Position numbers and translations under genes: made by a program | Notes under the pieces: model-generated | Seen by the model: the letters and a program-made list of their open reading frames with translations, nothing else | Databases searched by the model: none | What the model was told of the DNA's origin: nothing | Source: Dietzia lutea | GTDB taxonomy: Bacteria > Actinomycetota > Actinomycetes > Mycobacteriales > Mycobacteriaceae | Assembly (NCBI RefSeq): GCF_003096075.1 | Contig: NZ_CP015449.1 | Location: forward strand, 3,279,001 to 3,343,000 | Reading direction: 5' to 3' | DNA: 64,000 bases | Part shown: positions 60,081 to 64,000 of the stretch, one piece after another | Position numbering within the stretch: the stretch's first letter is position 1 | Layout of the letters: each line of letters starts with the position of its first letter

Positions 60081-60506
60081 ATGGACGACAGCCCGATCAC
60101 CGATTTCGAGGAGGCCCGTTGCCTCCAGCTCCTGGCCTCCGCGTCCCTCGGTCGACTCGTCACCGTCACCGGGGGCCGCGCTGAGATCTTCCCCGTGAAC
60201 TACGCGATGTCGAGGGACGGCAAGATCTTCTTCCGCACCGCGGAGGGGAGCAAGCTCGCCGGCCTGACCGTGCACCCCGAGGTTCTCTTCGAGGTCGACC
60301 ACGTGGAGGGCCGCCACGCCTGGTCGGTCGTGGTCCGCGGGCGAGCACGCCGCCTCGACAGCTTCGACGAGATCAACGGAGCCGAGGAACTCGACCTCAA
60401 GCCCTGGATCCCCACCCTGAAGTACAACTTCGTCGAGATCACCCCTGAGCATCTCACCGGCCTCGGTTTCGAGTTCGGCGAGGAGCCCGAGCGCTACCAG
60501 GGTTGA
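60081..60506 (+). CDS. Pyridoxamine 5'-phosphate oxidase-like flavin-binding protein
   Basis: 141 residues. A split beta-barrel: LLASASLGRLVTVTGGRAEIFPVNYAM, FFRTAEGSKLAGLTVHPEVLFEVDHV, AWSVVVRGRARRL and a short C-terminal helix. It belongs to the Rv1155/Rv2074-like PPOX group that binds FMN, F420 or biliverdin. True PNPOx residues are not evident, so vitamin B6 synthesis is unlikely. ATG at 60081 follows a GATGGGGCG stretch. Confidence 0.85.
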   Translation: MDDSPITDFEEARCLQLLASASLGRLVTVTGGRAEIFPVNYAMSRDGKIFFRTAEGSKLAGLTVHPEVLFEVDHVEGRHAWSVVVRGRARRLDSFDEINGAEELDLKPWIPTLKYNFVEITPEHLTGLGFEFGEEPERYQG

Positions 60507-60567
60507 CTCGCGAGCTCGCCACCTCGGTCTTGCCGCCTCGGTCCGCGCGCCGACCGCTACCACTTGG

Positions 60568-62424
60568 TCAGAAGGGTGGTGGTGGTTGGAGGAGTTCGTC
60601 GAGGTGGTCGTGGAGGGCGTGGAGGATGGCTTTTTCCAGGGCGCTGTCGGTGGGTTTGTTGCGTTGCCACCAGCGGCTGGCCGCGGCGGGGGTCATCCGT
60701 TCGCGCGGGGCAGAGATCGAGTCCGGGCCTGGGGTGGTGTCGGCGGTCGGCTCGATTGGTGTGGTGCCGGCGTCGGTGGTGTTGCGGGCCGTGGCGCGGG
60801 CGCGTTCGCGGGCCAGCCGCTGGGCGCGACGGGCGAAGTAGGTCGCCTCGTCCAGGATCCCGGCGCCGAAGACGGGGGCGGGGTTGCGGCGTTGTTGACG
60901 CGCCCAGGCATCGGCTTCGTCGCGTTGGTGCTCGCGCCGGTACTGGGCAAGGGGGCCGTCGGGTCGGGTGAGCATGGTGGTGCCGTCGGGGGTGGTCACG
61001 ATCAGGGTGCCGTCGGGTTGGAGTTGGTAGGTCCAGTCGGAGAACGTTTTGAACCGGTGATGGCGCCGGCACTGGCTCACCAGATTCGCCTCGACCGTGT
61101 GGCCGCCGCTGGCGGGGTCGGCGTGGTTGAACGGCACCACATGATCCAGATCGCAGTCGTCGGCAGGGACCGCGCATCCGGGGTGGCGGCAGGTGCCGTC
61201 GCGGAGCCGGACCCGGCGCGCCAACTCGGGACCGGGCCGGTATTTCAGGGCCGCGCTGGTGTCGTCGGCGGCGCCGATGCGGGGGTCGACCTGCTCGAAC
61301 GAGGCGCCATCTGAGGTGGCGAGCATCTCCAGCAGGGTCTGCAGGGCGGCCTCGCCGGTGCGGGCGAACTCCACTCGCGCGCCGTGTTCGTCGCGGCCGT
61401 TGTCGCCGGTGGCGATGACGGTGACCTTCGGCCGCAACACCGGCGCCAGCCCCTGCCCGCCGCCATTGCCGCTGCCGCCGGTGGGGGCGCTCGGGCCGCC
61501 CGGGCGACTCGGCGCGCCCGCGGGACCGCCGTCGGCGTCATCGGTGTCGGTGCCTGGGTGGGTGGGGGTGTCGCCGCAGATCAGGGATATCAGGGCGTCG
61601 GCGCGGCGTTCGGCCTTCGAGTAGTGCGGCTCAGGTTCGGCCGGGGCGTCCGGGTCGGTGTCGGGGTCGGCGTCCCGCGCCGCGGCCTGGGCGGCGGCTG
61701 CGTCGGCGTCGGCGACTGCGTCGGCGGCGTCGTGTTCGGCGACCCGCTGATCCAGGGCCTCGGCCAGCACGGCGGCCTCCTCGGTCGCCAACAACGCGGA
61801 GACGCTGGACATGCCGTCGACGCCTTTGCCGATGCGCACGCCGCGGGTGCGGCTGGCGTCTTCTTTGCGTAGGCGGATGGCGTCGGGGTCGTGGCGGCCG
61901 ATGACGGCATCGATCTCATCGCGCAGGGCCTTGTCGCCCAGACGGATACCGGCGGCGACACCGTTCAAGTAGTCCTCGACGACCTGGCGCTGGATCTGCT
62001 CAAGAACATCGCCGCGGACGGTGGCCATCTGCCGGGCGAGCAGTTCGGCGACGCGTTGTTCCATCAGGCCGGCGGCCATCGCCTCCAGGATCGCCGGGTA
62101 GCGGGTGTGCAGCTCCCACGAGAAGGACAGCATCTTCTCCGCGCGCCTAGCGGAGATGGACATCGCTGCCACCACATACCCGGCCGCGGCGACAAGGCCA
62201 TCAACAACAGCGTGGCCGGGGCGGGCCTCGTGGCTGCCGTCGATACCGTGCCCGTACTCGCGCCAGCATTCCTGCAACAGCGCGTAGCAGGCGACCAGAC
62301 GCTGCGCGGCCGCGCGGTTCTCCGCCGCCCACCCCTTCCGCGCCGCCGCCGTCAACCCCGTCAACGCCGCAGGGCCGGACGAGCCGGCGGGGCCGCCGGT
62401 CGTGCGCCCGGTGTCGCCGTCCAT
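60568..62424 (-). CDS. DUF222 / HNH endonuclease protein (13E12-repeat family)
   Basis: 618 residues. The DUF222 domain (about 20-290) is helical, with AAMSISARRAEKMLSFSWELHTRYP and GVRIGKGVDGMSSVSALLATEEAAVL. A disordered Pro/Asp/Gly linker (about 245-320) follows. The HNH domain has CRHPGCAVPADDCDLDHVVPFNHADP and NLVSQCRRHHRFKT, giving the Cys4 zinc knuckle and the catalytic His. It matches the abundant actinobacterial 13E12 family, considered selfish or DNA-damage related. A LexA-like box lies 46-61 bp upstream of the ATG. About 100 C-terminal residues are basic. Confidence 0.92.
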   Translation of the reverse strand: MDGDTGRTTGGPAGSSGPAALTGLTAAARKGWAAENRAAAQRLVACYALLQECWREYGHGIDGSHEARPGHAVVDGLVAAAGYVVAAMSISARRAEKMLSFSWELHTRYPAILEAMAAGLMEQRVAELLARQMATVRGDVLEQIQRQVVEDYLNGVAAGIRLGDKALRDEIDAVIGRHDPDAIRLRKEDASRTRGVRIGKGVDGMSSVSALLATEEAAVLAEALDQRVAEHDAADAVADADAAAAQAAARDADPDTDPDAPAEPEPHYSKAERRADALISLICGDTPTHPGTDTDDADGGPAGAPSRPGGPSAPTGGSGNGGGQGLAPVLRPKVTVIATGDNGRDEHGARVEFARTGEAALQTLLEMLATSDGASFEQVDPRIGAADDTSAALKYRPGPELARRVRLRDGTCRHPGCAVPADDCDLDHVVPFNHADPASGGHTVEANLVSQCRRHHRFKTFSDWTYQLQPDGTLIVTTPDGTTMLTRPDGPLAQYRREHQRDEADAWARQQRRNPAPVFGAGILDEATYFARRAQRLARERARATARNTTDAGTTPIEPTADTTPGPDSISAPRERMTPAAASRWWQRNKPTDSALEKAILHALHDHLDELLQPPPPF

Positions 62425-62469
62425 GCCCCACCCCCCGTGGTCGACTGTGCGGCCGCGCCGCAGCCTGTC

Positions 62470-62485
62470 TCGAATACGTGTTCTA
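62470..62485. promoter_or_regulatory. LexA (SOS)-like box upstream of the DUF222-HNH gene
   Basis: TCGAATACGTGTTCTA matches the actinobacterial LexA consensus TCGAAC-N4-GTTCGA at ten of twelve positions. A further half site (GTTCGA) lies near 62499. 13E12 genes in mycobacteria are known DNA-damage-responsive genes. Confidence 0.6.
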
Positions 62486-62676
62486 TTCTACGTCCACGTG
62501 TTCGACACCACAAGGGCTTCCTGCAAGTCGACCGGCGAGTTCCGCGACGACGCATTCCACCAAACGATCCGCGTCCGCAGCGTGAGACCGCGCGCGGCGC
62601 GCCGCAGCCGCCGCCCCGCTCGCGCCCGCAGCATCGGCGTCCGACCTGAAAGCTTCGAGCGCCCAGTAAACGCGGA

Positions 62677-62704
62677 ATCGCGCGCACCCTGAGGTGCGCG
62701 CGAT
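62677..62704. terminator. 12-bp perfect stem-loop
   Basis: ATCGCGCGCACC pairs with GGTGCGCGCGAT around CTGA. It lies about 190 bp beyond the acyl-CoA dehydrogenase stop; no T-run follows. Confidence 0.55.
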
Positions 62705-62841
62705 GGGTCAAGCGAAACGAAGGGCGCCGGTCACCGACGGCGGCCGTGCCGCCGCGCCGCGTCCGGACAGTCAACGCCCCGCCGACACCGGCCTCGGCAC
62801 CGCGCCGACCCCGTGCCCAGCGCCGCGCCAACCTCGGGCAG

Positions 62842-62879
62842 TCAGCCCCGCGCAGCCCCGCGCAGCGCCGCGCAGCCCC
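62842..62879. repeat. 10-bp tandem repeat, nearly four copies
   Basis: CAGCCCCGCG-type units follow one another with small changes, just after the acyl-CoA dehydrogenase stop codon. Confidence 0.75.
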
Positions 62880-62897
62880 CCGCCCCCAGCAGGCGGG

Positions 62898-64000
62898 CTA
62901 CAGCGCCCGGCCGATGACCTCCTTCATGATCTCGTTCGTACCGCCGTAGATCCGCATGACGCGGGCGGCGGCGAACTTCTGGGTGATGGGGTACTCCATC
63001 ATGTAGCCGTAGCCGCCGAACAGCTGGAGGCAGCGGTCCACGACGTCGTCGAGCATGTCGGTGGCCTGCATCTTGGCCATGGAGGCGGTCACGGCGTCGA
63101 GCTCACCGGCGATCTCGCGCTGGATGCAGTAGTCGACGAACGTGCGGGTGGCCATGACCTGGGTCTTGCAGTGCGCCAGCTCGAAGCGGGTGTTCTGGAA
63201 GTCCAGCACCGGCTGGCCGAACGCCTGCCGCTCCTTGGTGTACGCGATGGTCTCCACGACGGCGGCCTCGGCCATCGCCAGGGCGTCCACGGCGATGGCC
63301 AGGCGCTCGCGCGGGAGCTGGTTCATGAGCTGGTAGAAGCCCTGGCCCTCCTCTCCGCCGAGGAGGTTGGCGGCGGGAACGCGCATGTCGTTGAAGAACA
63401 GTTCGGCGGTGTCGGCGCCGTGGCGACCCATCTTCTCCAGGACGCGACCCCGCTCGAAGCCCGGGGTGTCGGCCTCCACGGCGAACAGGGCCATGCCCTT
63501 GTGCCCGGCGTCGAGGTCGGTTTTGGCCGCCACCACGACGAAGTCGGCGGAGCCACCGTTGGAGATGAAGGTCTTGGAGCCGTTGATGACGTAGTGGTCG
63601 CCGTCGCGCCGGGCGGTGGTGCGGACGCCCTTGAGGTCGGAGCCGGCGCCGGGCTCGGTCATGGCGATCGCGGAGATCCACTCGCCCGAGCACATCTTGG
63701 GCAACCAGGCGCGCTTCTGCTCCTCGGTGGCGTAGTTGGCGACGTAGTGCGGGGTGATGGTGGAGCCCACTCCCATGCCGAAGGCCGTGTCGCCGGAGTA
63801 GACGAGCTCCTCGGTGACGAGGTACTCCATGCCGGGGTCGCCGCCCTGGCCGCCGTACTCCTCGGGGACGTCCAGGCAGATGAGGCCGGCTTCGCCGGTG
63901 CGCAGCCAGGTCTCGCGGTCGACGTGCTTCTGCGCGGCCCACTTCTCCTGGTTGGGGGTCATCTCCTTGGCGAAGAACGCGCGGGCGTGCTCGCGCAGCA
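62898..64000 (-). CDS. Acyl-CoA dehydrogenase (5' end beyond the right edge)
   Basis: At least 367 residues are visible; the frame stays open to 64000 (LREHARAFFAKEMTPN), so the true start is outside. FAD/acyl-CoA dehydrogenase motifs: AIAMTEPGAGSDLKGVRTTA, YVINGSKTFISNGG, KERQAFGQPVLDFQNTRFELA, QLFGGYGYMMEYP and the catalytic-base segment RIYGGTNEIMKE. It catalyses alpha,beta-dehydrogenation of acyl-CoA, probably medium to long chain or branched. An ETF acceptor is expected. No partner gene is within the window. Confidence 0.93.
   Translation of the reverse strand, partial: LREHARAFFAKEMTPNQEKWAAQKHVDRETWLRTGEAGLICLDVPEEYGGQGGDPGMEYLVTEELVYSGDTAFGMGVGSTITPHYVANYATEEQKRAWLPKMCSGEWISAIAMTEPGAGSDLKGVRTTARRDGDHYVINGSKTFISNGGSADFVVVAAKTDLDAGHKGMALFAVEADTPGFERGRVLEKMGRHGADTAELFFNDMRVPAANLLGGEEGQGFYQLMNQLPRERLAIAVDALAMAEAAVVETIAYTKERQAFGQPVLDFQNTRFELAHCKTQVMATRTFVDYCIQREIAGELDAVTASMAKMQATDMLDDVVDRCLQLFGGYGYMMEYPITQKFAAARVMRIYGGTNEIMKEVIGRAL

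Larger units (their letters stand above)
62425..62897. other. Noncoding stretch between the DUF222-HNH and acyl-CoA dehydrogenase genes
   Basis: 473 bp. It holds the LexA-like box and promoter of the HNH gene, a 12-bp stem-loop (62677-62704) and short tandem GC repeats (62842-62879). No frame with a plausible start or product. Confidence 0.6.

Noticed and set aside
1-64000. tRNA, rRNA, CRISPR arrays and prophage genes
   Set aside because: I looked for cloverleaf-type TTCGANNC loops with matching arms, regularly spaced repeats, and integrase or phage structural genes, and saw none by eye. tRNAscan or Infernal would settle it.

Overview
The window is high-GC actinobacterial chromosome, close to 70% G+C by eye, with dense genes, many GTG starts, many GTGA/ATGA stop-start overlaps and many apparently leaderless starts. 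Gene content points to a mycolic-acid-containing genus of the Mycobacteriales. It carries an MmpL3-type trehalose monomycolate flippase, an AftD-type arabinofuranosyltransferase, a DUF3068 lipoglycan protein and an LpqI-type lipoprotein. An ectABC ectoine operon, tiny porin-like peptides and several gene orders shared with M. tuberculosis make Dietzia, or a close halotolerant relative, my best guess. This is inference; no rRNA gene is present to test it. No tRNA, rRNA, CRISPR array, insertion sequence or phage gene was seen.

Layout. 1-3.2 kb: the start of an M13 metallopeptidase and small membrane or hypothetical genes. 3.5-14.6 kb: a GH25 lysozyme, a flippase-like membrane protein, and a block matching Rv0206c-Rv0211 of M. 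tuberculosis (mmpL3, NYN protein, trmB, two degenerate P-loop/membrane proteins, a DxDGDG protein, pckG). 14.8-18.1 kb: a secreted proline-rich protein with a histidine kinase and OmpR-type regulator. 18.2-22 kb: a drug exporter with its divergent TetR regulator, and an aldehyde dehydrogenase. 22.1-38.2 kb: envelope glycan genes matching Rv0224c-Rv0228, Rv0236c (aftD), Rv0236A and a TetR gene, with an added polysaccharide flippase, a 555-bp palindrome-rich noncoding island and a FadD6-like acyl-CoA synthetase. 38.3-41.1 kb: a secreted esterase, a SnoaL-like protein and an ArgJ homologue.

41.2-42.6 kb is the most unusual part. Three separate 46-48 residue acidic peptide genes each have the same hairpin plus GAAAGGA leader and their own strong terminator. 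Near-perfect CRP/GlxR-type sites precede two of them. They resemble the PorA/PorH cell-wall porins of Corynebacterium in size and character but appear to be a separate set.

42.6-54.9 kb holds housekeeping and accessory genes, including a Tag glycosylase that has lost three of its four zinc ligands. 55-57.4 kb is a decaying three-gene operon (flavin monooxygenase, bile-acid-type symporter, epimerase) in which every gene carries indels or a nonsense codon. 57.5-59.9 kb is ectABC. The window ends with a PPOX-type protein, a DUF222-HNH (13E12-type) gene behind a LexA-like box, and a partial acyl-CoA dehydrogenase.

Three patterns run across the window. A shared operator, TTACC-N4-GGTAA, links the TetR promoter at 35.6 kb with the DUF3068/acyltransferase promoter at 29.5 kb. 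Short tandem duplications (15-26 bp) repeatedly cover or abut stop codons. Long perfect stem-loops close several transcription units.
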